From DASPHG01 sp963849605 (GTDB taxonomy: Bacteria; Actinomycetota; Thermoleophilia; Solirubrobacterales; Thermoleophilaceae), in NCBI GenBank assembly GCA_963849605.1, contig CAWKHX010000017.1, positions 186,001 to 250,000 of the forward strand: a DNA stretch of 64,000 nucleotides. Direction: 5' to 3'. Both the position numbers and the translations under genes were made by a program. The notes beneath the pieces were generated by a model. It worked only from the letters and a program-made list of their open reading frames with translations, had not been told where the DNA came from and ran no database searches. Below, piece by piece: positions 9,158 through 18,144 of the stretch (its first letter is position 1; each line of letters begins with the position of its first letter).

Positions 9158-10414
9158 CTAGGAAACGGTCTCGGACTGGCGTGCGCCGAGCCCGGCGGCG
9201 TCGCGCAGCGCGTCGGCCTTGTCCGTCTTCTCCCAGGTGAAGTCGTGGTCCTCGCGGCCGAAGTGGCCGTAGGCCGCGGTCTTCTGGTAGATCGGACGAT
9301 GCAGGTCGAGGTACTTGCGGAACGCGCCCGGACGCAGGTCGAACTGGTCGTGGACGAGCTCCCGGATCTTCGCGCGCTCGATCCGCTCGGTGCCGAACGT
9401 CTCGACCATCAGTGAAATCGGGTGCGCGACTCCGATCGCGTACGCGACCTGGATCTCGCACCTGTCTGCGAGCCCCGCCGCGACCACGTTCTTGGCGACG
9501 TAGCGCGCCGCGTACGCGGCGGAGCGGTCCACCTTCGACGGGTCCTTGCCGGAGAAGGCGCCACCACCGTGGCGGGCCATGCCGCCGTAGGTGTCGATGA
9601 TGATCTTCCGGCCGGTCAGGCCGCAGTCGCCCATCGGCCCGCCGATCTCGAACTTGCCGGTCGGGTTGACGAGGAAGTTCTGCTTGGTGTTCAGCTTCTT
9701 CTCGTCATAGAGCTCCGCCGGCAGGATCGGGTGCAGGACGTGCTCCCACAGGTCCGGCTTGATGAGCGTCTCCGAGTCGACGCCGGGCTTGTGCTGGGTC
9801 GAGATCAGGACCTTCTCGACCTCGATCGGGCGGCCGTTCTCGTAGCGAATCGTCACCTGGGTCTTCCCGTCCGGCCGCAGATACGGCATGACGTCGCCCC
9901 GGCGCACCTCGGCGAGGCGCTGAGCCAGCCTGTGCGCGAGCGAGATCGGCATCGGCATCAGCTCGGGCGTCTCGCGTGTCGCGTAGCCGAACATCATTCC
10001 CTGGTCGCCCGCGCCGGCGAGGTCGAGCTCGTCGTCGTCACCAGGGTCGGTGCGCGACTCGTACGCCTGGTTGACGCCCTGCGCGATGTCGGGCGACTGC
10101 TCGTCGATCGCGGTGATGACCGCGCACGTGTTGCAGTCGAAGCCGTACGAAGCGTCGTCGTAGCCGATCCGGCGGATCGTGTCGCGCGCGATCTTCGGCA
10201 CGTCCACGTACGTCTCGGTCGAGATCTCGCCGGAGACCACGACGAGGCCCGTGTTGACGAGCGTCTCGCAGGCGACGCGGCCGTACGGGTCGTCACGCAG
10301 GACGGCGTCGAGCACGCCGTCCGAGATCTGGTCGGCCATCTTGTCGGGGTGGCCTTCCGTCACGGACTCGGAGGTGAAGAGGAACTCGTTGTCGGAAAGG
10401 GTCTCGAAACTCAT
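9158..10414 (-). CDS. metK: S-adenosylmethionine synthetase
   Basis: 418 residues. Makes AdoMet from methionine and ATP. Signature sequences are present: TSESVTEGHPDKMADQIS at the N-terminus (ATP/Met binding), GAGDQGMMFGYA, and GGGAFSGKDPSKVDRSAAYA (phosphate-binding loop). Length is slightly above the usual 380-400, the extra being a run around SRTDPGDDDELDLAGAGDQ. Its ATG overlaps the TGA of the upstream lipoprotein-like gene (ATGA). No SAM riboswitch-like structure precedes it; as an internal operon gene it has no leader of its own. Confidence 0.97.
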   Translation of the reverse strand: MSFETLSDNEFLFTSESVTEGHPDKMADQISDGVLDAVLRDDPYGRVACETLVNTGLVVVSGEISTETYVDVPKIARDTIRRIGYDDASYGFDCNTCAVITAIDEQSPDIAQGVNQAYESRTDPGDDDELDLAGAGDQGMMFGYATRETPELMPMPISLAHRLAQRLAEVRRGDVMPYLRPDGKTQVTIRYENGRPIEVEKVLISTQHKPGVDSETLIKPDLWEHVLHPILPAELYDEKKLNTKQNFLVNPTGKFEIGGPMGDCGLTGRKIIIDTYGGMARHGGGAFSGKDPSKVDRSAAYAARYVAKNVVAAGLADRCEIQVAYAIGVAHPISLMVETFGTERIERAKIRELVHDQFDLRPGAFRKYLDLHRPIYQKTAAYGHFGREDHDFTWEKTDKADALRDAAGLGARQSETVS

Positions 10415-11670
10415 GGAATCTGGAACGTCAGCTCCGCTGTTGTGAATTCCCCCTCACGCGTGAGCACGGCGCCCGCCGCGCGGAGCTTCTGCAGGTCGTC
10501 GCGGAGGGCCAGGTAACGCGGATCCTCTGCCAGTCCTGCCTGCTCGCCGAGCGTGAGAAGCTGGTTCAGGTCGAGGAAGACTAGCGCCGAGAGCTCATCG
10601 GGCCGGTCGCCCAGCACGGCATCGAACCCGTCCGTGCCGGGGAGCCCCTTTGCGCGCCTCACCGCGGCGATCCCGGCCAGCGACGTCGAGACGACGAGCC
10701 GCCCGTCCCAGGCTGCGTAGCTCAGCTCCAGCCCGGGCGCGAGCTGTGCGGTCGCGGCGGTGACGCCCTCGACGTCGGCCGAGCCGAACGACGGCGCCGA
10801 GCCGAGCTCCCGGGAGCCGAGCAGACGGATCAGCGCGGGCTGGAGCCGCGAGAACAGGTTCAGCGCCTGGGTCTCGTCGATGTCGTCGACCACGAGCGTC
10901 AGCGCTGGCGCCGGGTCGCCGGGCGTCGCGATCAGCGCACCGCGGTGATCGAGCAGCGGCAGGAGCTCCTTCTCGAGCGAAACGCCCCCTCGCGCCTGGG
11001 CGATCCGCCCGAGGTGCCGCATCACCGCGCTGACGTCCTTCGACCGCGCGGCCACCGCTCGCAGGGCGCACGCGATCGACGGGACCTCGACGAAGAGCGC
11101 GGCGTCCGGGTCGGCGATGTCGGCGAGATCCCCGCCCGCGATCGCGGCGCAGCGCCCCGGCTCGCCCTCGTGGCGGACGTGCGCGCGGATCCGCATCGTG
11201 TCGCCGTCGACGTCGGCCGCCGCGGCCGCCGAGGTCACCGTGGGGTCGATCGACCGCAGGAACCCGGCCGCCGGGCGCGCCAGATACAGCGTCGCCAGCC
11301 GCTGGGACGGCAGGCCGGCCAGCAACTCCTCGTAGTCGGGAGTTACCGCCAGGCTCTCCTGCGCGGGCGGATCGTCCGGCGTGAGAATGACCGGCTTGTC
11401 GCGCCCCGGCAGCAGGACGACGCCGGCCTGGCCGTCGCCCGGCACGTTGACCTGGCGCGCGAGGATGTCCCTCACGAGCGCCTCGATCGCGGGCAGCTTG
11501 CCGAGTGACTCCGCCGCCTCGTCCCAGTCCTCGGACCCGCGGTCGAGGTGCAGATAGGCGCGCGCGTTCGCGGGAACGGAGCCGACGACGCCGTCGTCGG
11601 TCGATTCCTCGCCGCACCCGGCGACTGCAACGGCAGCCGCGAGCGCCAGCAGTGCTACGGGTGGCCTCAA
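10411..11670 (-). CDS. DUF3352-like putative lipoprotein
   Basis: 419 residues starting at TTG 11670, which overlaps the der stop (TTGA). The first 20 residues form a lipoprotein signal ending AAAVAVAGCGEES, a lipobox with the Cys at about residue 17, so the protein is probably anchored on the outer face of the membrane. The rest (VPANARAYLHLDRGSEDWDEA near the start, repeated LVFLDLNQLLTLGE-like segments) resembles DUF3352 proteins of actinobacteria, whose function is unknown. A longer open frame upstream is der read in another phase and lacks any signal sequence. Position between der and metK with overlaps at both ends implies cotranslation, not a known shared function. Confidence 0.75.
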   Translation of the reverse strand: MRPPVALLALAAAVAVAGCGEESTDDGVVGSVPANARAYLHLDRGSEDWDEAAESLGKLPAIEALVRDILARQVNVPGDGQAGVVLLPGRDKPVILTPDDPPAQESLAVTPDYEELLAGLPSQRLATLYLARPAAGFLRSIDPTVTSAAAAADVDGDTMRIRAHVRHEGEPGRCAAIAGGDLADIADPDAALFVEVPSIACALRAVAARSKDVSAVMRHLGRIAQARGGVSLEKELLPLLDHRGALIATPGDPAPALTLVVDDIDETQALNLFSRLQPALIRLLGSRELGSAPSFGSADVEGVTAATAQLAPGLELSYAAWDGRLVVSTSLAGIAAVRRAKGLPGTDGFDAVLGDRPDELSALVFLDLNQLLTLGEQAGLAEDPRYLALRDDLQKLRAAGAVLTREGEFTTAELTFQIP

Positions 11671-12962
11671 GACGTTTTGTAGTCGATCACCAGCGGGACC
11701 CCCTCGAGCCCGTAGCGCCCCCGCAGGCGATTCTCCAGGAAGAAGCCGTACGAGCGCGTCAGTAGCCCGCGATCGTTGACCTGGATCGAGAACCGCGGCG
11801 GCCGCACGTCGTACTGGGCCATGTAGTAGATCCGCAGCCGCTTGCCGCGCACCGCGGGCGGGTCGCGCGTGGTCTGGAGGTCCGCCAGGAAGCGGTTCAG
11901 CTCGGGTGTCGGGATCCGCTCGCTCACCCGCTCGGACAGCGTGAGCGCCTCGTCGAGCAGGCGCTTGAGGCCGCGGCCCGTCTTCGCGGATGCGGTCATC
12001 ACCTTCGGCCTCAGCCGCAGCTTCTGTTCCACCCGCGCGCGCGTGAAGTCGAGATCGACGTCCTCGATGTCCCACTTGTTCAGCACGAGCACGGTCGCGC
12101 AGCCCTTCCTCATCGCGAGCTCCGCGACGCGAAGGTCCTCGGAGGTGACGCCCTCCGACGCGTCGCAGACGACGAGCGCGACGTCCGCGCGCTCCGCCGC
12201 GCGCTCGGACCGCAGCTGCGCGTACCAGTCCACCGTGCCCGCGACCTTGCCGCGCCGGCGAAGGCCAGCGGTGTCCACCAGGACCAGCGGCCTGCCGTCG
12301 ACCTCGAGCCGGGTATCGATCGCGTCGCGCGTCGTACCCGCCTCATCGGCGACGATCACCCGCTCCTCACCCAGGATCCGGTTGACGAGCGACGACTTCC
12401 CCACGTTCGGCCGGCCGATCACCGCGAGACGAGGCGGCTCGTCCTCGGCAGCCGATCCCGCGTCGTCCCCGAGCAGCGACGTGACCCGGTCGAGCAGGTC
12501 GCCGGTTCCGAGCCCCTGCGTGGCCGACACCGGGACCGGGTCGCCGAGCCCGAGGGCATAGAACTCGGCCGCGTCCGCCTCCTGGCGAACGTCGTCGACC
12601 TTGTTGGCGGCCACCACGACGGGCACCTCCGACCGGCGCAGGTCGGCGGCCAGCTCCGCGTCGCCGGGCCGCATGCCGGCGCGGGCGTCGACCACCAGCA
12701 CCGCGACGTCGGCCTCGCTTAGTGCCTGGCGTGCCTGGAGCTGCACGGCGCGAGCGAGGCTGTCGCGCTCCGTGAGGTCGACGCCTCCGGTGTCGACGAG
12801 CAGGAAGCGGCGCCCGTTCCACTCCGCCTCGACCTCCTTGCGATCGCGCGTCACGCCGGACTGCTCGTGCACGACCGTCTCGCGGGTGCCGCTGAGACGG
12901 TTGACCAGCGTCGACTTCCCGACGTTCGGGTAGCCGACGACGGCGACCTTCGGCAGGCTCAT
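11667..12962 (-). CDS. der: Ribosome-assembly GTPase Der (EngA)
   Basis: 431 residues with the double-GTPase layout unique to Der. GD1 P-loop GYPNVGKSTL and GD2 P-loop GRPNVGKSSL are followed by their G3 (DTGG, DTAG) and G4 (NKVD, NKWD) motifs, then a C-terminal KH-like domain (about residue 350 on). Der acts in 50S subunit maturation. It overlaps cmk by 4 bases at its start (ATGA) and the TTG-start lipoprotein gene at its end. The cmk-der pairing is common in actinobacteria. Confidence 0.96.
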   Translation of the reverse strand: MSLPKVAVVGYPNVGKSTLVNRLSGTRETVVHEQSGVTRDRKEVEAEWNGRRFLLVDTGGVDLTERDSLARAVQLQARQALSEADVAVLVVDARAGMRPGDAELAADLRRSEVPVVVAANKVDDVRQEADAAEFYALGLGDPVPVSATQGLGTGDLLDRVTSLLGDDAGSAAEDEPPRLAVIGRPNVGKSSLVNRILGEERVIVADEAGTTRDAIDTRLEVDGRPLVLVDTAGLRRRGKVAGTVDWYAQLRSERAAERADVALVVCDASEGVTSEDLRVAELAMRKGCATVLVLNKWDIEDVDLDFTRARVEQKLRLRPKVMTASAKTGRGLKRLLDEALTLSERVSERIPTPELNRFLADLQTTRDPPAVRGKRLRIYYMAQYDVRPPRFSIQVNDRGLLTRSYGFFLENRLRGRYGLEGVPLVIDYKTS

Positions 12963-13543
12963 CTGCGCTCGCGCGCGAGCTCGCCGATTCGGTCGACGAC
13001 CTCGTCGATGGAGAGGCCCGTGGTGTCGACCTCGACCGAGTCCGCCGCCGGCTCGAGCGGCGAGTGCTCGCGGGAGCGGTCCTGCTCGTCGCGCAGCGCC
13101 TGGTCGCGCAGCACGACGTCCACGTCCGCGCCCAGCTCCGCGGCCCGCCGGCGCGCGCGCTCCTCGGGGTCCGCGGTCAGGAAGACCTTCAGCTCCGCAT
13201 CGGGCGCGACGACCGTGCCGATGTCGCGCCCCTCGGCGACCCAGTCGCCGCTCTGCAGGAACTGCCGCTGTCTCTCGACGAGCGCGGCTCGCACCCGGGG
13301 GTTCTGGGCAATTCTCGAAGCCGCCTCCGAGACCTCCGGCCCGCGGATGGCGGGGTCGTCGAAGTCGATGCGCACCTCGCTGGCCCGCTGAGCCGCGTCG
13401 CCGTCAGGGTCGCGTAGGAGGGAGAGCGCGAGCGCACGGTACATCGCGCCCGAGTCGAGGTAGGTGAAGCCGAGCCGCTCCGCGACGGCGCGGGCGACGG
13501 TGCTCTTGCCGGCCCCCGCCGGGCCGTCGATCGCGATCACCAT
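12959..13543 (-). CDS. cmk: Cytidylate kinase
   Basis: 194 residues, a little shorter than the usual 215-230. Phosphorylates CMP/dCMP. The P-loop IDGPAGAGKSTVARAVAE is at the N-terminus, followed by YLDSGAMYRALAL (nucleotide-monophosphate binding), EGRDIGTVVAPDAELKVFLTADPEERARRR (LID region). The start ATG lies inside the end of the AbiEi-like gene (ATGGTGA, 7-base overlap), so translation is probably coupled to that unusual upstream gene. Confidence 0.95.
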   Translation of the reverse strand: MVIAIDGPAGAGKSTVARAVAERLGFTYLDSGAMYRALALSLLRDPDGDAAQRASEVRIDFDDPAIRGPEVSEAASRIAQNPRVRAALVERQRQFLQSGDWVAEGRDIGTVVAPDAELKVFLTADPEERARRRAAELGADVDVVLRDQALRDEQDRSREHSPLEPAADSVEVDTTGLSIDEVVDRIGELARERR

Positions 13544-14433
13544 GGCGGCGAGATTACGGCCCGAAGCTCAGCGAGCATTGCGTCGGGCGACTCGAACACG
13601 TCGCCGTACGTGTAGCGCCGGAAGTCGTCGCCACGTGCGCGGGCCTCCCGCTCGCGCCGGCGGTCCTGCTCCCAGGCGTGCCGTGAACCGTGGTAGCGAT
13701 AGCCGTCGAGCTCGACCGTTAACCGCTGCGCCGGCCAGCGGCAGTCGACCCTGCGCCCGTCCACGACGCGATTGGTCTCGGGCAAGGCGAGGCCTTCGGC
13801 ACGTAGGAGATCGAGGAAGCGTCGCTCGAGCCTGCTGAGGCTGACGCGCACATCGCCGTGGAGGATCTTGCGCAGCTTCCCTGCACCCTTCGTATTCGCG
13901 CGCGGCGAGAGCACGGCATCCACCTGCGCCGGCGTCGTTCGGTACTTGACTCCCGCCTCGTGGCAGGCGCGGGCCAGGTCGTCGAGGGAGAGGCGACCGG
14001 CGATGTCCACGAGGGTGCGCGGCACGGTCGTGACAGGGATACCCCGGTACGCGACCATCTCGACGGTCTTCGAGCGCCGGGTCGTCACACCCGGGACGCG
14101 CTTTTGGCTCCGCGTAGTGACCTCAGGTCGGGGTGGGGTCCCACGGATGATCTTGTAGAGGAAGGCGGCCGCTTTGCCGCTGAGCGCTGCGCCATCACCA
14201 CACGCGCGCACCGCCGCTAGATATCCCGCTTCGAGGCTTGGAGCTTGGTGCCCGACGCGATAAACGCCTCTGTATTCGCGGAGCAGCGAACCGTTCTCGA
14301 GCCGATGCTTTATCTCATCCGCCGTAACACCGGTGTCAAGCAGTTCGCGTCTCGTCACAACACCGTGCGCCCGGCTGGCCAGCCGCGCCAAAACGCTCTC
14401 TACGGTGCTCGGTTTTGGGGCCACTGGCCCCAC
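13537..14433 (-). CDS. AbiEi antitoxin-like/DUF559 (Vsr-like nuclease) fusion protein
   Basis: 298 residues with two parts. About residues 10-65 resemble the winged-helix N-terminus of AbiEi-type antitoxins (SRAHGVVTRRELLDTGVTADEIKHRLENG, LLREYRGVYRVG). About residues 215-298 are DUF559/Vsr-endonuclease-like, with RRVDCRWPAQRLTVELDGYRYHGSR: an Asp followed by VELD fits a PD-(D/E)xK core. No AbiEii nucleotidyltransferase toxin gene is adjacent. The DNA encoding the N-terminus is visibly less GC-rich than its neighbours. It sits inside the aroA-cmk-der operon, overlapping cmk by 7 bases, which is odd for a defence-type protein. Function unknown. Confidence 0.7.
   Translation of the reverse strand: MGPVAPKPSTVESVLARLASRAHGVVTRRELLDTGVTADEIKHRLENGSLLREYRGVYRVGHQAPSLEAGYLAAVRACGDGAALSGKAAAFLYKIIRGTPPRPEVTTRSQKRVPGVTTRRSKTVEMVAYRGIPVTTVPRTLVDIAGRLSLDDLARACHEAGVKYRTTPAQVDAVLSPRANTKGAGKLRKILHGDVRVSLSRLERRFLDLLRAEGLALPETNRVVDGRRVDCRWPAQRLTVELDGYRYHGSRHAWEQDRRREREARARGDDFRRYTYGDVFESPDAMLAELRAVISPPW
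14417..14431. repeat. Short perfect palindrome over the start of the AbiEi-like gene
   Basis: GGGGCCA-C-TGGCCCC is a 7-bp perfect stem with one central base. It covers codons 2-6 of the AbiEi-like gene. It may be chance in GC-rich coding DNA, or an autoregulatory site or RNA hairpin at the start codon. Confidence 0.4.
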
Positions 14434-14457
14434 AAGTGAGCGTTGCTCCCGGGGTCG

Positions 14458-14471
14458 CCCCCTACCCAGCC
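14458..14471 (-). repeat. GGCTGGGTAGGGGG element, copy 1 (over the aroA stop codon)
   Basis: The minus-strand 14-mer GGCTGGGTAGGGGG contains the aroA TAG stop. The same 14 bases recur at 29173-29186 and 42860-42873, each on the minus strand at or just after the end of a minus-strand gene. The flank TGCTCCCG...CGCCCCC is also shared with the copy at 42860. Confidence 0.6.
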
Positions 14472-15763
14472 AGCAAACGCTCGAGGTCCGCCTCGAAACC
14501 GGGGTAGGACACCGACACCGCCTCGAACCCGGTCACCTCGACCCCCTCGTCCGAGGCCAGCCCGGCCACGGCGCCGAGCATCGCGAGGCGGTGGTCGCCG
14601 CGCGAGTCGATCGTGCCGCCGCGTAGCCCGCCCGTCCCGCGCACCACGAACCCGTCGCCGGTCGCCTCTATGTCCGCGCCGAGCCCGCCCAGGCCCTCGA
14701 CGACGCCCATGATCCGGTCCGACTCCTTCACGCGCAGCTCGCCGGCGCCGTGCACGACCGTCTCTCCCTCGGCGAACGCCCCCAGCAGCGCCACCAGCGG
14801 GATCTCGTCGATCGCGATCGGCACCTCCGCGGGCGTGACCTCCGTGCCCTCGAGCGGCGCAGACGCGACGTCCAGCTCTCCGACGGGTTCCTCGGCGACG
14901 AAGGTGCCTGGTTCCTCCAGGTCACCGACGATCACGGCCCCCATCCGCTCCGCGATCCGGAAGAAGCCCGCCCGTGTCCAGTTGAGGCCGACCGAGTCGA
15001 CCACGATCCGCGAGTCGGGGATCAGGGTGGCGGCGGCGATCCAGAAGGCCGCAGACGACGGGTCGCCCGGCACGGTCACCTCGCCGAGCTCGAGCTCGTC
15101 GAGGTGCGAAATGCACACGAAGCCGTCGTCGCGACGCGCGAAGGGGGCCTGTGCCCCGAGCAGGATGCGCTCGGTGTGGTCGCGGCTTGGATGCTGCTCG
15201 CGCACGCAGGTCTCGCCCTCCGCGAGCAGGCCCGCGATCAGCACGCACGACTTCACCTGCGCACTCGCGACCGGCAGCTCGTACTCGATCCCGGTGAGGC
15301 GGCTGCCACCGACCCGTAGCGGCGGGAAGCGGCCTTCGCGGGCCGCGACGGCGGCGCCCATCAGCGCGAGCGGCTCGACGACCCGGTCCACCGGGCGCTT
15401 GCGGATTGACTCGTCCCCGTCCAGCGTCCAGACGCCGCCGGCGTGGCCGGCGAGCCAGCCGGGCAGGAGCCGCAGCAGCGTCCCGGAGTTGCCCACGTCG
15501 AGCGTGCCCCCGGTCGCCTCGAGCGCGCCGCGGAGGCCGACGCCGCGGAGAACGAGCTCGCCCTCGCGCATGTCGACGCCGGCGCCGAGCACGCGCAGCG
15601 CCGTCAGCGTCGAGAGCGTGTCCTCGGCGTAGAGGTAGTTCCTGATGGTCACCGGCTCGTCGGTCATCGCGCCGAACAGCGCGGCGCGGTGCGAGATCGA
15701 CTTGTCGGCGGGCGGCGTCACGCTCCCGCGCAGCGGGCCGGAGGGCTCGAAGCGGCGGTTCAC
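14462..15763 (-). CDS. aroA: 3-phosphoshikimate 1-carboxyvinyltransferase (EPSP synthase)
   Basis: 433 residues from GTG 15763, which overlaps the tyrA stop as GTGA. Joins phosphoenolpyruvate to shikimate-3-phosphate in the sixth step of the common aromatic pathway. Signatures seen: PPADKSISHRAALFGAM (substrate-binding Lys/Ser), LDVGNSGTLLRLLPG (the LxxGNSGT motif), SRDHTERIL, and KESDRIMGVVEGL near the C-terminus with RGDHRLAMLG. Longer upstream starts would be tyrA in another phase. The stop codon lies in a dispersed 14-bp repeat. Confidence 0.96.
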   Translation of the reverse strand: MNRRFEPSGPLRGSVTPPADKSISHRAALFGAMTDEPVTIRNYLYAEDTLSTLTALRVLGAGVDMREGELVLRGVGLRGALEATGGTLDVGNSGTLLRLLPGWLAGHAGGVWTLDGDESIRKRPVDRVVEPLALMGAAVAAREGRFPPLRVGGSRLTGIEYELPVASAQVKSCVLIAGLLAEGETCVREQHPSRDHTERILLGAQAPFARRDDGFVCISHLDELELGEVTVPGDPSSAAFWIAAATLIPDSRIVVDSVGLNWTRAGFFRIAERMGAVIVGDLEEPGTFVAEEPVGELDVASAPLEGTEVTPAEVPIAIDEIPLVALLGAFAEGETVVHGAGELRVKESDRIMGVVEGLGGLGADIEATGDGFVVRGTGGLRGGTIDSRGDHRLAMLGAVAGLASDEGVEVTGFEAVSVSYPGFEADLERLLAG

Positions 15764-16836
15764 GACTCGGCCCGGTCGCCGAAGTCGAGCCCGTCGACTA
15801 CCTCCTTCGCGCGCGCGGCCGCCTCGTCGCCGGCGATCCACAGGGTGATCGCCCCCGAGCGCATGTCCGGAGCCGGTGCGAGTGCCATGTCGACGATGTT
15901 CACGCCCGCGCGCCCGAGCGCGAGCGCGAGCTGGGCCACGATACCCGGGCGGTTCGGCACGGGGACTCGGAGCTCGTGGACGGGCCCACCCGCGAGGTCG
16001 GCCTCGAGCAGCCGGCGGCGATCGTCGCTCGCGCCCTCGTTCCACCCCGCGAGCGCCGAAGCGTCGCCGGAGCGCAGCGCCGTCGCCACGTCCTCGAGCC
16101 GGCGCACGGTCTCGTCGACCTCGGCCGCGATCGACTCCGCGTTCGAGAGGTAGATGTCGGTCCAGATGTCGGTGTTAGCCCCGGCCACCCGCGTCGCGTC
16201 GCGGAAGCTCGGCCCCACGCGCGGGAGCGCCTCGCCCTGTTCGTCGAGTGCACGCGCGGCCTGCGCGACGAGCACGTTGGCGATCACGTGCGGCAGGTGG
16301 CTCACCGTCGCGAGCAGGCGGTCGTGCGTCTCGGCGTCGATCGCAATCGGCCGCGCGCCGACGGCGACGACGAAGCGGTGGAGGCGCTCGTACAGGAGGC
16401 CGGACGAACGCTCGCCCGGGGTCAGGTACCAGGTCGCGCCTTGAAAGAGATCCGCGCGCGCGTGCTCGACGCCCGCGGTCTCGGCGCCGGCGATCGGGTG
16501 GCCGGCGACGAAGCGCTGGTCGGTGATCGCCTCGACCATCCTGCGCTTGGTCGAGCCGACGTCGGTGACGACGCAGTCCTCGGGCGCGGCTGCAAGCGCG
16601 CGGTCGACGAGCTCGGGCAGCACGCCGACGGGACCGCACGCGAAGCACGCCTCCGCTCCGTCGAGCGCGTCGGCGATGTCAGTGGTCGCCCGGTCGATCG
16701 CTCCGAGCTCGCGGGCGCGGTCGAGCCGTTCCGCGTTGCGGCCGAAGCCGACGACCTCCGCACCCTCGAGCCACTCCTTGGCGGCGAGGCCGATCGACCC
16801 TCCGATCAGGCCCACTCCAAGGACGGCGATGCGCAC
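15760..16836 (-). CDS. tyrA: Prephenate dehydrogenase with C-terminal ACT domain
   Basis: 358 residues. Oxidatively decarboxylates prephenate to hydroxyphenylpyruvate for tyrosine synthesis. The N-terminal Rossmann fold has MRIAVLGVGLIGGSIGLA; GHPIAGAETAGVEHA and HDRLLATVSHLPHVIA contain the conserved substrate-binding histidines. The last ~75 residues (HELRVPVPNRPGIVAQLALALGRAGVNIVD) form an ACT domain, suggesting feedback control by an amino acid, probably tyrosine. 18 bp downstream of aroF and overlapping aroA. Confidence 0.94.
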   Translation of the reverse strand: MRIAVLGVGLIGGSIGLAAKEWLEGAEVVGFGRNAERLDRARELGAIDRATTDIADALDGAEACFACGPVGVLPELVDRALAAAPEDCVVTDVGSTKRRMVEAITDQRFVAGHPIAGAETAGVEHARADLFQGATWYLTPGERSSGLLYERLHRFVVAVGARPIAIDAETHDRLLATVSHLPHVIANVLVAQAARALDEQGEALPRVGPSFRDATRVAGANTDIWTDIYLSNAESIAAEVDETVRRLEDVATALRSGDASALAGWNEGASDDRRRLLEADLAGGPVHELRVPVPNRPGIVAQLALALGRAGVNIVDMALAPAPDMRSGAITLWIAGDEAAARAKEVVDGLDFGDRAES

Positions 16837-16854
16837 CGGCGGCCGGCCCGCCGC

Positions 16855-17946
<1,092 letters not shown>

Positions 17947-18009
17947 TGTTCTTCACGCTGCTTTCTGAAAAGTCGCTGGAAATCCTACGTAGGTACGGCG
18001 AGGCGGAAC

Positions 18010-18064
18010 GGCGTCCGGTGGTCTGAGAGGGGTACGTGCGGCGGGCAGCCGCGGGCCGGACGCC
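18010..18064 (-). promoter_or_regulatory. Stem-loop following the aromatic leader peptide (putative attenuator)
   Basis: On the minus strand GGCGTCCGG (18064-18056) is perfectly complementary to CCGGACGCC (18018-18010), a 9-bp GC stem. Inside its loop a second hairpin, GCGGC/GCCGC (18052-18048 with 18042-18038), can form. The first stem begins on the last base of the leader-peptide stop codon, so a ribosome at the end of the leader would compete with it. There is no U-tract after the stem, so control could act through Rho or by affecting aroF translation. Structure seen; function inferred. Confidence 0.6.
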
Positions 18065-18132
18065 TAGCTAAATCGGCCGAACCAGCGATAGGCACGCAGA
18101 GCGTGAACGGAATGCGTGCCGTGGCGGTCCAT
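18064..18132 (-). CDS. Leader peptide rich in Tyr/Trp/Phe codons, upstream of aroF
   Basis: A 22-codon frame starting ATG at 18132 and ending TAG at 18064. The C-terminal residues read AYRWFGRFS: one Tyr, one Trp and two Phe codons in the last eight sense codons; the first half has three His. An AAAGGA ribosome-binding site lies 3 bases before the ATG, and the start is 12 bases after the hisC stop. Its own coding region holds a perfect hairpin (18091-18120). Concentrated regulatory codons followed by stems before the first pathway gene is the arrangement of ribosome-stalling attenuators such as trpL and pheL. Too short for standard gene finders; function inferred. Confidence 0.65.
   Translation of the reverse strand: MDRHGTHSVHALRAYRWFGRFS
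18091..18120 (-). promoter_or_regulatory. Hairpin inside the aromatic leader peptide frame
   Basis: GGCACGCA (18120-18113) and TGCGTGCC (18098-18091) are perfect 8-bp complements around a 14-base loop, on the minus strand within the leader-peptide coding region and just before its Tyr-Arg-Trp-Phe codons. It is placed where a pause hairpin (stem 1:2) would lie in a classical attenuator. Confidence 0.55.
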
Positions 18133-18144
18133 GCGTCCTTTGTA

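Noticed and set aside
9158..10420. SAM riboswitch before metK
   Set aside because: metK begins inside the stop codon of the preceding gene, leaving no leader RNA.
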